Assembly: GCF_006864425.1 (NCBI RefSeq)
Contig: NZ_QHLI01000002.1
Coordinates: 45,494 to 109,493 of the forward strand
DNA from: Campylobacter troglodytis
GTDB taxonomy: Bacteria; Campylobacterota; Campylobacteria; Campylobacterales; Campylobacteraceae
Length of the DNA stretch: 64,000 nucleotides
Reading direction: 5' to 3'
Part shown: positions 8,734-17,610 of the stretch, piece by piece
Numbering within the stretch: position 1 is the first letter of the stretch
How the letters are laid out: each line of letters opens with the position of its first letter
Notes under the pieces: model-generated
What the model was told of the DNA's origin: nothing
Databases searched by the model: none
The model's input: only the letters and a program-made list of their open reading frames with translations
Translations under genes and position numbers: made by a program

Positions 8734-9654
8734 ATGCGTGAATTTAAAGAAAATCTAATCAAACTTAGCCTCTTCATTTGTGCCTTCGTAGCAGTTGTAA
8801 TAAGCTTTGCCATAATGCTTACTATCTTAATTGAAGCCTTGAAATTCTTTCAAAAAGAAAGCGTGTTTTCCTTTTTGTTTAGCTCACAATGGGCAGCAGA
8901 TGCAGCCTTTGTGAATGCTGATGGGACAGTGGGACACGGGGTTTTTGGAGCTGGGTCCTTATTTTTTGGAACCTTTTATATCTCCTTAATCGCTATGGCT
9001 ACTGCCTTGCCCCTTGGCATTATGTGTGCTGTTTATCTTGGCGTGTATGCAAATAAAAAGTCAAAAAATCTCTTAAAGCCTATCTTAGAGGTCATTGCTG
9101 CCATTCCAACCGTTGTTTTTGGCTTTTTTGCTGTGATTATAATAGCTCCATTTATAGTGTGGATTTTTAGGGCTTTTGGGGTGGAGGCAAGCTATCAAAG
9201 TGCCTTAGGAGCTGGCTTTATAATGGGCATTATGATAGTTCCCATTGTGGCATCTTTATCTCAAGACTGCATAGAAGCAGTGAGTGAAAAAAGAATCAAC
9301 GGTGCTTATGCTCTTGGACTTACAAAAAGAGAGGTTGTCTTTGCTGTGATCCTGCCTGAGGCAATGCCAGGCATCATAGCTGCTTGCTTACTTGGGCTTT
9401 CAAGGGCTTTGGGCGAGACGATGATAGTGGTTATGGCAGCTAGCCTTCGTCCAAATATGAGCTTTAACTTCCTTGAAGATATGACAACAGTTACAGTGCA
9501 TATAGTCCAGGCCCTTCAAGGAGATCAGGCCTTTGACAGCTCTTTAACCCTAAGTGCCTTCTCACTTGGACTTACACTTTTCATTGTAACGCTTATTATC
9601 AATGTAATCAGCGTGAATTTAATCAACAAATTTCACAAAGGAAAGAGCTTATGA
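8734..9654 (+). CDS. pstC: Phosphate ABC transporter permease PstC
   Basis: A 306 aa inner-membrane permease of the high-affinity phosphate uptake complex PstSCAB. The N-terminal transmembrane anchor is at about 10-35, then a binding-protein-dependent transport permease domain with about five more helices. The EAA loop that contacts PstB is visible as [27 protein letters not shown]. It overlaps pstA by 4 bp (ATGA), so translation is coupled. No pstS or phoU is adjacent. The periplasmic binding protein must be encoded elsewhere, or the operon was split from it. Confidence 0.95.
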   Translation: MREFKENLIKLSLFICAFVAVVISFAIMLTILIEALKFFQKESVFSFLFSSQWAADAAFVNADGTVGHGVFGAGSLFFGTFYISLIAMATALPLGIMCAVYLGVYANKKSKNLLKPILEVIAAIPTVVFGFFAVIIIAPFIVWIFRAFGVEASYQSALGAGFIMGIMIVPIVASLSQDCIEAVSEKRINGAYALGLTKREVVFAVILPEAMPGIIAACLLGLSRALGETMIVVMAASLRPNMSFNFLEDMTTVTVHIVQALQGDQAFDSSLTLSAFSLGLTLFIVTLIINVISVNLINKFHKGKSL

Positions 9655-10793
9655 TTAAAAAATTAAACCTCAAAGCTAGAATTTTAAATCCCATAGAGCT
9701 AAAAGCTAGAAGAAAGGGATCAAAAAGATTTAGACAGTTTTGCAAAGCCGGGCTTTATATAAATTTGTTCTTTTTATGTATCTTCTTAGGCAGTGTTGGG
9801 TATTTGGGCTTTCCTGCCTTAGAACAAAGCTATGTCCTAATCAGTAAAGACAGCAATCAATCTGTTTTAAATCTACTCTCTCGCACAGAAAAAAGAACCC
9901 TTCGCTTAGAGGGTGGGGTTGAGAATTTAAATGAGCCTCGTTGGATGCTAGCAAATGCTGAGGCTGATCAGTATTTTAAGTCTAAATTCAATAAGCTCAC
10001 AGATAGCGAGAAAGAACTTGTGGATCATTTAACCCACAAGGGTGAGTTTGATGCCCATTTTAATGTGAATTTTTTCTTAGGAACTGATTCAAAAAGCTCA
10101 CCTGAAAGCTCGGGTGTTTTTGCTTCTGTTGTAGGAACTGTGCTTTGTATGCTTGTTTGTATGGGGGTTGCTGTGCCTGTGGGGGTAGCAGCTGCTATTT
10201 ATTTAGAGGAATTTGCAAAGCAAAATATCATCACAGACACCATAGAAATATGTATAAACAATCTTGCAGGAATTCCTAGCATCATCTTTGGCTTACTAGG
10301 ACTTGCCTTGTTTATCAACTTCTTTGGTATGCCTCGTTCATCAGCTCTTGTAGGAGGGCTAACCCTTGCTATAATGAGCCTTCCTATCATCATAGTAGCC
10401 ACAAAGGCAGCCCTAAAAAGCGTGGATGTGAATATGAAAAACGCAGCCTACGCCCTAGGACTTACCAAATGGCAGATGGTAAGTGGCATAGTGTTGCCCT
10501 TGGCTGCTCCTATGATACTAACAGGATCAATCTTAGCACTAGCTCAGGCAATAGGCGAAACAGCACCCTTGATGCTAATTGGCATGATAGCCTTTATACC
10601 TGATATTGCCAGTAATCTTGCAGAGCCTACAACTGTGCTTCCAGCTCTCATTTATAACTGGGCTTCTATGCCAGAGCGAGCCTTTTTAGAAAGAGCAGCA
10701 GCTGGGATCTTGGTGCTTTTGGGCTTGGTTATGGTGCTTAACTTCACAGCTATAATATTAAGAAAATACTTTCAAGGAAAGACAAAATGGTAG
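9651..10793 (+). CDS. pstA: Phosphate ABC transporter permease PstA
   Basis: The second permease of the Pst complex. At 380 aa it is longer than the ~290 aa E. coli protein. The extra length is an N-terminal stretch: a basic leader, a transmembrane helix at about 35-60, and a ~100 residue periplasmic loop rich in charged residues before the permease domain. The EAA loop is [28 protein letters not shown]. It overlaps pstC by 4 bp and pstB by 7 bp, giving a tight operon. The long first periplasmic loop is, as far as I recall, normal for epsilonproteobacterial PstA. Confidence 0.94.
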   Translation: MIKKLNLKARILNPIELKARRKGSKRFRQFCKAGLYINLFFLCIFLGSVGYLGFPALEQSYVLISKDSNQSVLNLLSRTEKRTLRLEGGVENLNEPRWMLANAEADQYFKSKFNKLTDSEKELVDHLTHKGEFDAHFNVNFFLGTDSKSSPESSGVFASVVGTVLCMLVCMGVAVPVGVAAAIYLEEFAKQNIITDTIEICINNLAGIPSIIFGLLGLALFINFFGMPRSSALVGGLTLAIMSLPIIIVATKAALKSVDVNMKNAAYALGLTKWQMVSGIVLPLAAPMILTGSILALAQAIGETAPLMLIGMIAFIPDIASNLAEPTTVLPALIYNWASMPERAFLERAAAGILVLLGLVMVLNFTAIILRKYFQGKTKW

Positions 10794-11527
10794 CAAAGGT
10801 AGTAAATTTAAATTTATTCTACGGAAAAAAACAGGCTCTTTTTGACATCAATATGCATGTCGCAAAGAACAAAATAACAGCTCTAATTGGAGCTTCTGGT
10901 TGTGGCAAATCCACCTTCTTGCGTTGCTTTAACAGGATGAATGATAAGATCGCTAAGATCGAAGGACTTGTTGAGGTAAATGACAAGGATGTGCGAAATG
11001 CCGATGTGGTAGCACTTAGAAAGAGTGTTGGAATGGTATTTCAACAACCCAATGTCTTTGTAAAAAGCATATTTGAAAACATAACCTATGCTCCAAAAAT
11101 TCACGGTCTTGTCTCAGGAAAAGACGAGGAAACTCAGCTTGTAGAAACTTGTCTTAAAAAGGTGGGGCTTTTTGAGGAGGTAAAGGACAAGTTGCATCAA
11201 AATGCCCTTGCCCTTTCAGGAGGGCAGCAACAAAGGCTTTGCATAGCAAGAGCCTTGGCTATAAACCCTGATTTACTGCTCTTAGACGAGCCTACCTCTG
11301 CACTTGATCCCATTTCAAGTGGGGTTATAGAGGAACTTGTCAAGGAATTAAGCCATAATCTTACTATGATCATGGTTACTCATAATTTACAGCAAGGAAG
11401 AAGGGTGGCTGATTATGCTGCCTTTTTTCATTTGGGTGAGCTTGTAGAATTTGGCAAAAGCCCTGAATTCTTTGAAAATCCCAAAAAAGACAAGACAAGG
11501 GCTTATCTAAGCGGAGCCTTTGGCTGA
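10787..11527 (+). CDS. pstB: Phosphate ABC transporter ATPase PstB
   Basis: A 246 aa cytoplasmic ATP-binding subunit driving phosphate import through PstCA. Walker A is GASGCGKST (35-43), the Q-loop lies in MVFQQPNVF, the signature is LSGGQQQR, Walker B is LLLLDEP, and the switch histidine is in VTHNLQQ. The family hallmark linking to the permeases, RCFNRMND, is present. It is the last gene of the unit and is followed immediately by a hairpin and T-run at 11527-11547. Confidence 0.97.
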   Translation: MVAKVVNLNLFYGKKQALFDINMHVAKNKITALIGASGCGKSTFLRCFNRMNDKIAKIEGLVEVNDKDVRNADVVALRKSVGMVFQQPNVFVKSIFENITYAPKIHGLVSGKDEETQLVETCLKKVGLFEEVKDKLHQNALALSGGQQQRLCIARALAINPDLLLLDEPTSALDPISSGVIEELVKELSHNLTMIMVTHNLQQGRRVADYAAFFHLGELVEFGKSPEFFENPKKDKTRAYLSGAFG

Positions 11528-11547
11528 GAGTTTAAAGCTCTTTTTTT
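11527..11547 (+). terminator. Rho-independent terminator after pstB
   Basis: AGAGTTTAAAGCTCT forms a short stem around TTTAAA and is followed by seven T residues. It starts within the pstB stop region, ending the pstCAB transcript before the adjacent IS derivative. Confidence 0.6.
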
Positions 11548-11557
11548 GTTAAATTTA

Positions 11558-12030
11558 GGCTCAATTAAACTTAACTGGATTTTCTCTTATCAATTTCAAT
11601 AAATTTTGATAAAGATTTTGTCCTAAATTTTTCGTATTATATACAAATTTTGTTTCTTTTAAATGAAGGACAAAATTTTCTTTTTTAGCCCTTAAATTTC
11701 GCCAAACGACACTTCGCAAAGCCACTTCTGTTTGCAGTTGCAAGACATAACGAAGTAAAAAATAACTCTCATCAACTTCTATCTCGCCACTCATTTTAGA
11801 AAGCTTCTCACACTCTTTAAGGGTTAAAATGCGAATTTCTTTGAAAATTTTGCACAAACTTTGTTGTGAGATTTGACAAAGTAGAGCGTTTTTTTCGCCT
11901 CTAAATCAAGGCAGAAATACTTCAAAATTCCTTAAATTTCTTTTGAGACAATTTGGGAACGGATTATGTATTTGTTTTTCATAGGCGTTAACTTAAAAAC
12001 CTTTCAATTTGATTTAAGTTTAATTGAGCC
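11558..12030 (-). mobile_element. IS1595-family internal-deletion derivative with perfect ends and 8-bp target duplication
   Basis: The terminal inverted repeats are perfect over 17 bp (GGCTCAATTAAACTTAA and its complement), flanked by identical 8-mers TAAATTTA at 11550-11557 and 12031-12038, as expected of IS1595-type transposition. The element is only 473 bp. The minus-strand frame runs from GEIEVDESYF through a short palindromic insert (11724-11761) straight into the C-terminal LHLKETKFVYNTK region, so the middle of the transposase is deleted with the insert at the junction. This is a MITE-like non-autonomous copy. Confidence 0.8.
11724..11761. repeat. Short palindromic insert at a transposase deletion junction
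   Basis: A 38 bp CTTC...TTGCAGTTGCAAG...GAAGTAAAA unit after the DESYF codons. What follows is not the KRGRGAKKTPVF region but sequence near the C-terminus. This is consistent with recombination between two insert copies that removed the intervening transposase. Confidence 0.65.
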
Positions 12031-12270
12031 TAAATTTATTTGTTTTGTCAAAATAGCTAAAAATAAGATTTTTAGCTCACAAGGTTTCTTTTGTGAAGTG
12101 TATCTTTTTAGAAAATAAGTTTTTGGATGAGGTATAGCTTTTTTTAAGAACGAAGTTTTTTTATAAAAAAACTCTCTTTGCCTTGAATTTTAGAAGCTCT
12201 TAACTTCTATTTTTTTTCAAAGGCACTTAGCTTACAAAGGCTTAAATTCAACACTTTTTCAAAAAAAGCT
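12031..12270. other. Spacer after IS derivative, no gene
   Basis: AT-rich, with lysine-codon-like A/T runs but no supported frame. It begins with the second copy of the IS target duplication. Confidence 0.4.
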
Positions 12271-13425
12271 TTAAAAGCCAAGCTTATTAAAGGCTTTGAT
12301 GCCTTGTTCGAATTTCTCCAAGCCCTGTTTTAAAATAGATCTAGGACAAGCCAAATTCAAACGCAAAAAGCCCTTGCCATTTCCCCTAAAATCAGCCCCA
12401 CTTGATAAAAAAAGCCCATATTTTTCACGCAAAAATTTAGCCAACACCCCACTATCCTTGCAAAAGCATTCTATCCATATCATATAAAGTGCCTTGCTTC
12501 TTACCACCCTACACGGTGTGTTTTGTTCTATGAATTTATACGCGTAAGCCTTATTTTCAGCTACATAAGCATTCATAGCATTAAGCCAGGCTCTGCCTTT
12601 TGGCGAAAAGGCAGCACTTGTAGCCTCTAAGATCATGGTATTTGGCATTGTTATACCACTTTTGCGAAATTCTTTTTGCACCCTATGTCTTAAAGATGGG
12701 CTTTTGATGATATTAAAGGATCCGCAAAGTCCTGCTAGATTAAAGGCCTTTGTGGCTGAAAGCGTGATGATCGCATTGCTATCTATCTCATAAAAGCTGG
12801 TATATGAAAAGGGCGACTCGACAATGTCGCAGTGAATTTCATCGCTGATTATTTTTGCACCGTGCTTTTTGCAAAGCTTGCTTATCTTTGTAAGCTCACC
12901 CTTGTCAAAGAGTTTGCCTGTGGGGTTATTAGGATTGCAAAGTATCATTAGTGCTGGACTTTGCGTGGCTAGTTTTTGCTCTAAGTCCTTAAAATCCACA
13001 GTATAAACCCCATCATTGTAAGCTAGTTTATTTTCTACAACTACTCTGTCATTATCCTTAATAATATGAAAAAACATATGATAAACAGGGCTTTGAACGA
13101 GAATTTTATCTCCTTTTTTGCTAAAAAGCCTAATCATAGCAGCAAGGGCTGGGACAACGCCATTACTAAACAGTATGCTTTCTTTATCTATTTTAAGTCC
13201 GTGAAAATCGCCCCACCAAGAAACAATGCTCTCATAAAAGCTCTGCGGTATGATATTATAGCCAAAGATACCGTGTGAAAGCCTCTTTTGCAAGGCTTCT
13301 TTTATGCAAGGTGCTAGCTCAAAGTCCATATCCGCCACCCACATAGCCAAAGTATTTTTATCCAAGTCCCATTTTACTGAATTTGTGCCTTTTCTGTCTA
13401 TCAACAAATCAAAATCAAACGCCAT
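12271..13425 (-). CDS. patB: PatB/MalY-type PLP-dependent C-S lyase (cystathionine beta-lyase)
   Basis: A fold-type I aminotransferase-like enzyme that, in its family, cleaves cystathionine or cysteine to a thiol or sulphide, pyruvate and ammonia. The N-terminus DFDLLIDRKGTNSVKWD and the block MWVADMDFELAPCI are typical of PatB/MalY. The substrate and cofactor motifs CNPNNPTGKLF and ISDEIHCDIV are present, as is the Schiff-base lysine in LSATKAFNLAGLCGS. At 384 aa it is normal. I prefer the ATG at 13425 over an upstream TTG at 13440 because AAAGG lies just ahead of the ATG and the protein then begins MAFDFD. Probably monocistronic. Confidence 0.88.
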   Translation of the reverse strand: MAFDFDLLIDRKGTNSVKWDLDKNTLAMWVADMDFELAPCIKEALQKRLSHGIFGYNIIPQSFYESIVSWWGDFHGLKIDKESILFSNGVVPALAAMIRLFSKKGDKILVQSPVYHMFFHIIKDNDRVVVENKLAYNDGVYTVDFKDLEQKLATQSPALMILCNPNNPTGKLFDKGELTKISKLCKKHGAKIISDEIHCDIVESPFSYTSFYEIDSNAIITLSATKAFNLAGLCGSFNIIKSPSLRHRVQKEFRKSGITMPNTMILEATSAAFSPKGRAWLNAMNAYVAENKAYAYKFIEQNTPCRVVRSKALYMIWIECFCKDSGVLAKFLREKYGLFLSSGADFRGNGKGFLRLNLACPRSILKQGLEKFEQGIKAFNKLGF

Positions 13426-13552
13426 TTTAGCCCTTTGCAAAAAAATAAAAAACGCATTATAGCAAATTTCGTTCGCTTTTTGTTACAAATTTTAAGTCTT
13501 TTTAAGCTTGCTGTGTTAAAATTTACCCCAAATTTACTTTAAAGGATAAACA

Positions 13553-13930
13553 ATGGCGTGTTTCACAGCAGCGATTGCAGAAGTCGCAGTAGTAAGCTTT
13601 ATCAAACACAAAGTCGCTCAAAAAGAGCAAAATTTAGGCGCTAGCTTAAATAAAAGTGCGAAAATCCCCCTTTCTACCAAGCTTTCGTGGCTCATTACTA
13701 TGCTTTGGGGTGGCGTGTTTTTGCTGGCTATCGAGCATATCTACCACGGCGAGATTATCGCTGAATTTCCCTTTCTCACAGCCGTAAAAGACGGCAACAC
13801 GAGCGAAATGCTTATGGAAATAGCTACCATAGGCGGTGGAATTTGCGTTCTAATCCCACTTGTGTGGCTCATCGCTTGTCATTTTGCGGACAAAGCTTTT
13901 GCGCAAAAGGCGAATTTACAATGTGCCTAA
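13553..13930 (+). CDS. Small membrane protein (first of a coupled pair), function unknown
   Basis: A 125 aa protein with a strong ribosome site (AAAGGATAAACA) before the ATG. It shows an Ala/Val-rich N-terminal segment (MACFTAAIAEVAVVSF), a polar stretch with KHKVAQKEQ, and hydrophobic segments at about 45-65 (LSWLITMLWGGVFLLAI) and 88-110 (IATIGGGICVLIPLVWLIA). Two histidines flank the first membrane helix (EHIYHGE). I do not recognise a characterised family. It overlaps the next gene by 10 bp and the pair forms its own small unit. Codon use here is visibly richer in G and C than the neighbours, which suggests later acquisition. Confidence 0.75.
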   Translation: MACFTAAIAEVAVVSFIKHKVAQKEQNLGASLNKSAKIPLSTKLSWLITMLWGGVFLLAIEHIYHGEIIAEFPFLTAVKDGNTSEMLMEIATIGGGICVLIPLVWLIACHFADKAFAQKANLQCA

Positions 13931-14205
13931 TTCTTACCTGTATCGCAGCGGCTCTTTGCTCGGTGCTTTGGTATAAAAAAGACAGAGCAAACGCCTATAA
14001 AATAGGCACGCTTGCCCTTGTATTTTGGGGGGCAAGCCTGATGTGGCTCGTGGATTGCGTGTTTGCGGCTTTTTCGGGCGAGGGCTTTTTTGATTTAAGC
14101 CTTGATGATACGAAGCTAGGTTTCATCATAATCGCTTGTGGTGTGGCAATGTGGCTTGTGATTTTAGGCTTGTCGCGTTCAACAAAAGTTTTAAGCAAGG
14201 CTTGA
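13921..14205 (+). CDS. Small membrane protein (second of the coupled pair), function unknown
   Basis: A 94 aa protein starting at the ATG that overlaps the stop of the preceding gene (ATGTGCCTAA). It has three hydrophobic segments: residues 1-18, about 27-50 (IGTLALVFWGASLMWLVDCVFAAF) and about 67-86 (LGFIIIACGVAMWLVILGL), and a basic C-terminus. The longer frame beginning at 13843 is an upstream extension inside the first gene and is not used. Translational coupling suggests the two proteins act together, perhaps as a membrane complex. No function is assigned. Confidence 0.75.
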   Translation: MCLILTCIAAALCSVLWYKKDRANAYKIGTLALVFWGASLMWLVDCVFAAFSGEGFFDLSLDDTKLGFIIIACGVAMWLVILGLSRSTKVLSKA

Positions 14206-14323
14206 ATTTTAAAGGGATAAATTGATTTTCATTTCGCAAATTTTGCGCTAAATTTATACTGATGATTTTGCGTGTGGCGAAATTTTACGCTCAAATTCAA
14301 GCCAAATTTAAATTTTTAAATTT

Positions 14324-15031
14324 TCACTCGCCCTTTTTGAAAAAGCGCGTGAAAAAGCCTGTGAAATTTGAATTTTCCTGCTCGTCAGCGTTGCCGTTTT
14401 TATCCGCGTTTTCGCCCAAATTCACGCCCGAGCTTTTATGTGTCAGCAGTTTTGGGTGCTGCGTGGTAAGTTGTGCTGGCTCGCGCCTAGTTTTAAAAAA
14501 CTCGTCCTTGTGTGTCTCTTTGAGATACTTGTAAATCAGCGTTCCGTGTATCTTAAAATGCTTTTGCAAGGCGCGGTGAAATTCGCCTAAATTCTTGCTT
14601 TGTGCGCGCAAATCCCTTATGAATTCAGCGTTCTTTTCAAAAAGCTGTATGTGATAATCAGGCTTTACATCAAGCCTTGGGGCTTGTTCGTTGTTTATCT
14701 TTATGATTCTTATTTTTTTGCCAAAAAATTCTTCTGTAAAGCCTAGCTTGTTAAAGATATTATCATTACTTACTATAAAACACTTTTCAAGCTTTTTTTG
14801 AGCGAGTAAAAAGCCCAAAAGCGTAAGTATGATCTTATCCGCATAGTCCTTACTCACCTCATTAAAATTATAAAATTTAACCCTTCTTTTGTGTAAAAAT
14901 TCAAGTGCCATTAAGGAAAATTTCAAGGTAGCATTGCCAACTATAAAAAAATTATCCTTTTTTTTAAATTTTTGAGATCTTATAAAATTGTCAAAATTCA
15001 CATTTTCGCTGTCTATTAAAAAGGCTCTCAT
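14324..15031 (-). CDS. PIN/NYN-like predicted ribonuclease with DSEN motif
   Basis: A 235 aa protein. Residues 1-115 look like a PIN-type nuclease fold: RAFLIDSENVNF (acidic D7 and E9 of a D-x-E-N motif), a central DYADKIILTLLGFLL helix with an acidic residue, and a later strand and turn CFIVSNDNIF. A helical middle follows (about 135-175), and the last ~60 residues are a low-complexity tail rich in N, E, K and S. The target RNA is unknown. It is divergent from metK, starting 105 bp from it. A second DxEN protein lies on the other side of metK (16515-17234). Family assignment is moderate; activity is inferred. Confidence 0.65.
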   Translation of the reverse strand: MRAFLIDSENVNFDNFIRSQKFKKKDNFFIVGNATLKFSLMALEFLHKRRVKFYNFNEVSKDYADKIILTLLGFLLAQKKLEKCFIVSNDNIFNKLGFTEEFFGKKIRIIKINNEQAPRLDVKPDYHIQLFEKNAEFIRDLRAQSKNLGEFHRALQKHFKIHGTLIYKYLKETHKDEFFKTRREPAQLTTQHPKLLTHKSSGVNLGENADKNGNADEQENSNFTGFFTRFFKKGE

Positions 15032-15135
15032 CGCTTGATCCTTAAAAAATTTTTAAGAATTATAGTGCAAAAAAATTAACCTTTTATGTTAGAATTTTCC
15101 GTCTTTATGACAAAAATTTACCCGAAAGGAAAAAA

Positions 15136-16329
15136 ATGTATCTATTCACTTCCGAAGTTGTAAGCCCCGGACACCCTGACAAGTGTGCGGACATAATCGC
15201 TGATACTATAGTGGATATACTCTTGAGTAATGACAAAGACTCAAGGGTGGCGAGTGAAGTCTTTGTCGCTGGCAACAAGGTTGTCATCGGCGGAGAGGTC
15301 AAGTCAAAACACAGGCTTAGCAAGGCTGATTATGAAAGCCTTGTCAAAGGGGCATTAGCCAAGATAGGCTACGATGGCAAGGGCTTTTTCACAAGGTCTC
15401 AGTGCTTGCACCCCGGTGAAATAGAGGTGCTTGTGTTTTTAAACGAGCAAAGCCCTGACATAAATCAAGGCGTTGATCAGCAAAGTGGCGAAATAGGAGC
15501 AGGAGATCAGGGCATAATGTTTGGCTTTGCAAGCTGCGAGGCAGACGAGTATATGCCAGCAGCCATTAGCTATGCAAGAAGGCTTTGCGATAAGGTGTAT
15601 GATTACGCCTTAAAGCACCCTGACAAGCTTGGCGTTGATATAAAGACCCAAGTTACTGTGGATTATGGCACGAAGAGCAATTTTGAAAACTGCCAGCCTC
15701 AAGCCATTCACACCATAGTGGTGTCCGCTCCAAGCGTTGAAAGTCTTCACATAGACGAGGTTAGAAAGCTTGTAATGCAGCTTATTTTAGAAGCTGATTT
15801 GCCAAAAAAGCTCTTTAAGCCTGAAAAAACAAGGATCTTAATCAACCCCACAGGAAAATATGTCAATCACAGCTCCTTGCACGATAGCGGGCTAACAGGC
15901 AGGAAACTCATAGTAGATAGCTTTGGAGGCTATTCGCCAATAGGTGGCGGCGCTCAAAGCTCAAAGGACTACACAAAGGTTGATAGAAGCGGACTTTACG
16001 CTACAAGATGGCTTGCTAAAAACATAGTCGCCGCAGGGCTAGCCAAAAAATGCGTGGTGCAGCTAAGCTATGCCATAGGCGTGGCACAGCCTACCTCTGT
16101 GAGCGTGGATTGTATGGGGACGAACACGAGTGTAGATGATGACAAGCTTAGCGAATTTGTGATGAAAACCTATCCGCTTACTCCAAACTGGATAAAAAAC
16201 AAATTCGCCCTTGACAAGCCTAGCAAGGACACCTTTCTTTACGCAAATGTAGCTGCCAGAGGACAAGTAGGACAAAAGGACTATCCTTGGGAAAGGCTTG
16301 ATGCTGTGAGTGAATTTAAGGCTTTATAG
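15136..16329 (+). CDS. metK: S-adenosylmethionine synthetase
   Basis: Makes S-adenosylmethionine from methionine and ATP in the cytosol, supplying methyl groups and polyamine precursors. The start MYLFTSEVVSPGHPDKCADIIAD contains the GHPDK ATP-site motif. The hexapeptide-type signature GAGDQGIMFGFA and the P-loop-like GGGAQSSKDYTKVDRS are present. At 397 aa it is full length. GAAAGGAAAAAA precedes the ATG. It is followed by a hairpin at 16379-16406 that can end the transcript. Confidence 0.97.
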   Translation: MYLFTSEVVSPGHPDKCADIIADTIVDILLSNDKDSRVASEVFVAGNKVVIGGEVKSKHRLSKADYESLVKGALAKIGYDGKGFFTRSQCLHPGEIEVLVFLNEQSPDINQGVDQQSGEIGAGDQGIMFGFASCEADEYMPAAISYARRLCDKVYDYALKHPDKLGVDIKTQVTVDYGTKSNFENCQPQAIHTIVVSAPSVESLHIDEVRKLVMQLILEADLPKKLFKPEKTRILINPTGKYVNHSSLHDSGLTGRKLIVDSFGGYSPIGGGAQSSKDYTKVDRSGLYATRWLAKNIVAAGLAKKCVVQLSYAIGVAQPTSVSVDCMGTNTSVDDDKLSEFVMKTYPLTPNWIKNKFALDKPSKDTFLYANVAARGQVGQKDYPWERLDAVSEFKAL

Positions 16330-16378
16330 CTTTAAAGCTAGTTAAAGGCTAGTTTTTAGAGCTAGTTAAAGGTTATCT

Positions 16379-16406
16379 AAATTCAAGGCTTTTAAGCCTT
16401 GAATTT
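16379..16406. terminator. Hairpin of AAATTCAAGGC words after metK
   Basis: AAATTCAAGGCTT and AAGCCTTGAATTT are perfectly complementary over 13 bp with a two-base loop, followed by GGGTTTT. It is a plausible transcription terminator, and shows how the common intergenic word can pair with its complement. The T-run is weak. Confidence 0.45.
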
Positions 16407-16514
16407 GGGTTTTAAAATTCAAGTATTTAAAGCCTTGAATTTTGGTTTTAAAATTTTGTGAAACTATGGCTTTAATTTATCTAAGCTTAAAAAAGCCTAG
16501 AATAAGGAAAGAAA

Positions 16515-17234
16515 ATGAAAGTAGCGGTGTTTTTTGACTGCGAAAATGTCTCTGCAAAATATGTGGAGTATGTCTTTAAAGAACTATCAAACAAGAACAA
16601 AAAAGTAATTATCGCAAGGGCATTTAAAAACTGGGCAAGGCCAAGTGATTGGAGTGAAGATCTAGTGCAAAAGCAAGGCATTAAGCCCATGCAAGTTTTT
16701 AGCAAAAGTGGCAAAAACAGTGCCGATCTTGCAATAGCCATAAGCGTAATGAAAGAACTTGCAAGGGGCATTGTGGACGGCATAGTGCTTGTTTCAAGCG
16801 ACAGTGATTTTTCAGTGTTAGCACAAGAAATCAAAGCAAACGGACGAGAAGCCATAATCTTTGCAGAGGATAAGGCAAATGAGAGCTTAAAAAACTGTTG
16901 TGATCTTTTCATCCCCCTTCCTCAAATTATAAGCTCAAACAAACAAAACAGATCAAATCCCTTAAAACAACATTCAATAAATGATCAAGAGATTGAAAAA
17001 ATCCTAAAAGAAGTTCTTAAAGAACTGGATGCAAAATGCGACAGTGAAGGCTTTTGCAAGGTAGCTCAAATAGGAGTTTATCTCAAACAAACAAGGAATT
17101 TAAGCCTCAAAGATTTTAAAGCACAAAGCTACAAAAAGCTTTTTGATAGATTTAAAGATAGCTTTGAGTATAACTTAGTAGGCTCAACCCTAGCAGTAAG
17201 GCTTGTTAAATTTAAAGGCTTTGATGTATTTTAA
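16515..17234 (+). CDS. NYN-domain predicted RNase with C-terminal helix-turn-helix/OST-like region
   Basis: A 239 aa protein. The N-terminal NYN (LabA/DUF88-like) domain at 1-140 shows the acidic set: FFDCENVS (D9, E11), SGKNSADLAIAISVM, and the SSDSDFSVLAQE motif with paired aspartates. About 160-239 is a separate helical domain (KILKEVLKELDAK...AQIGVYLKQTRNLSLKDFKAQSYKKLFDRF) that resembles an OST-HTH/LOTUS RNA-binding fold. The role is probably RNA cleavage or binding; the target is unknown. GGAAAGAAA precedes the ATG. It is the downstream counterpart of the DSEN protein on the other side of metK. Confidence 0.75.
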   Translation: MKVAVFFDCENVSAKYVEYVFKELSNKNKKVIIARAFKNWARPSDWSEDLVQKQGIKPMQVFSKSGKNSADLAIAISVMKELARGIVDGIVLVSSDSDFSVLAQEIKANGREAIIFAEDKANESLKNCCDLFIPLPQIISSNKQNRSNPLKQHSINDQEIEKILKEVLKELDAKCDSEGFCKVAQIGVYLKQTRNLSLKDFKAQSYKKLFDRFKDSFEYNLVGSTLAVRLVKFKGFDVF

Positions 17235-17257
17235 AAAAGCCTTGAATTTTCTTAAAT

Positions 17258-17455
17258 GCGTGAATTTTAAGCTTTTAAATGTAAGCTTGGTCTATTTTTA
17301 AACTGTAAAAATTCAAGCTTGTGTGAATTTTAAGTCTTTAAATGTAAACTTAGCCTTTTTTTGAAACCATCAAAACTCAAATTTATGTGAATTTTAAGTC
17401 TTTAAATTTAGGCATTATTTCAGCCATCAAAACACGAACTTTTGTGAATTTAAAC
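17258..17455. repeat. Degenerate ~62 bp tandem repeat upstream of argF
   Basis: GTGAATTTTAAG recurs at about 17259, 17321, 17386 and 17442, each followed by a CTTTTAAAT-like block and a CATCAAAA-like block, giving three and a half worn copies with spacing about 62, 65 and 56 bp. Confidence 0.5.
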
Positions 17456-17574
17456 TAGCAAGAACTAGTTTTTCATCTTTTTAACAAATTTCACCTCACT
17501 GTTTCATAAGCTAAACCAAAATCATTATGCTGTGAATTTACATAAATATACTTTTATTTTTTTCAAAATAACTG

Positions 17575-17580
17575 TATAAT
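17575..17580 (+). promoter_or_regulatory. -10 element of argF
   Basis: TGTATAAT, an extended-type -10 box 31 bp before the argF ATG. The ribosome site AAAGGA follows at 17600-17604. Confidence 0.55.
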
Positions 17581-17610
17581 TTTTGTTTCAAAAAATTCAA
17601 AGGATGAAAG

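Larger units (their letters stand above)
17235..17610 (+). other. Spacer with degenerate tandem repeat and argF promoter
   Basis: No gene. It contains the ~62 bp tandem repeat (17258-17455) and, near the end, a TATAAT at 17575-17580 that is the likely argF -10. Confidence 0.6.
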
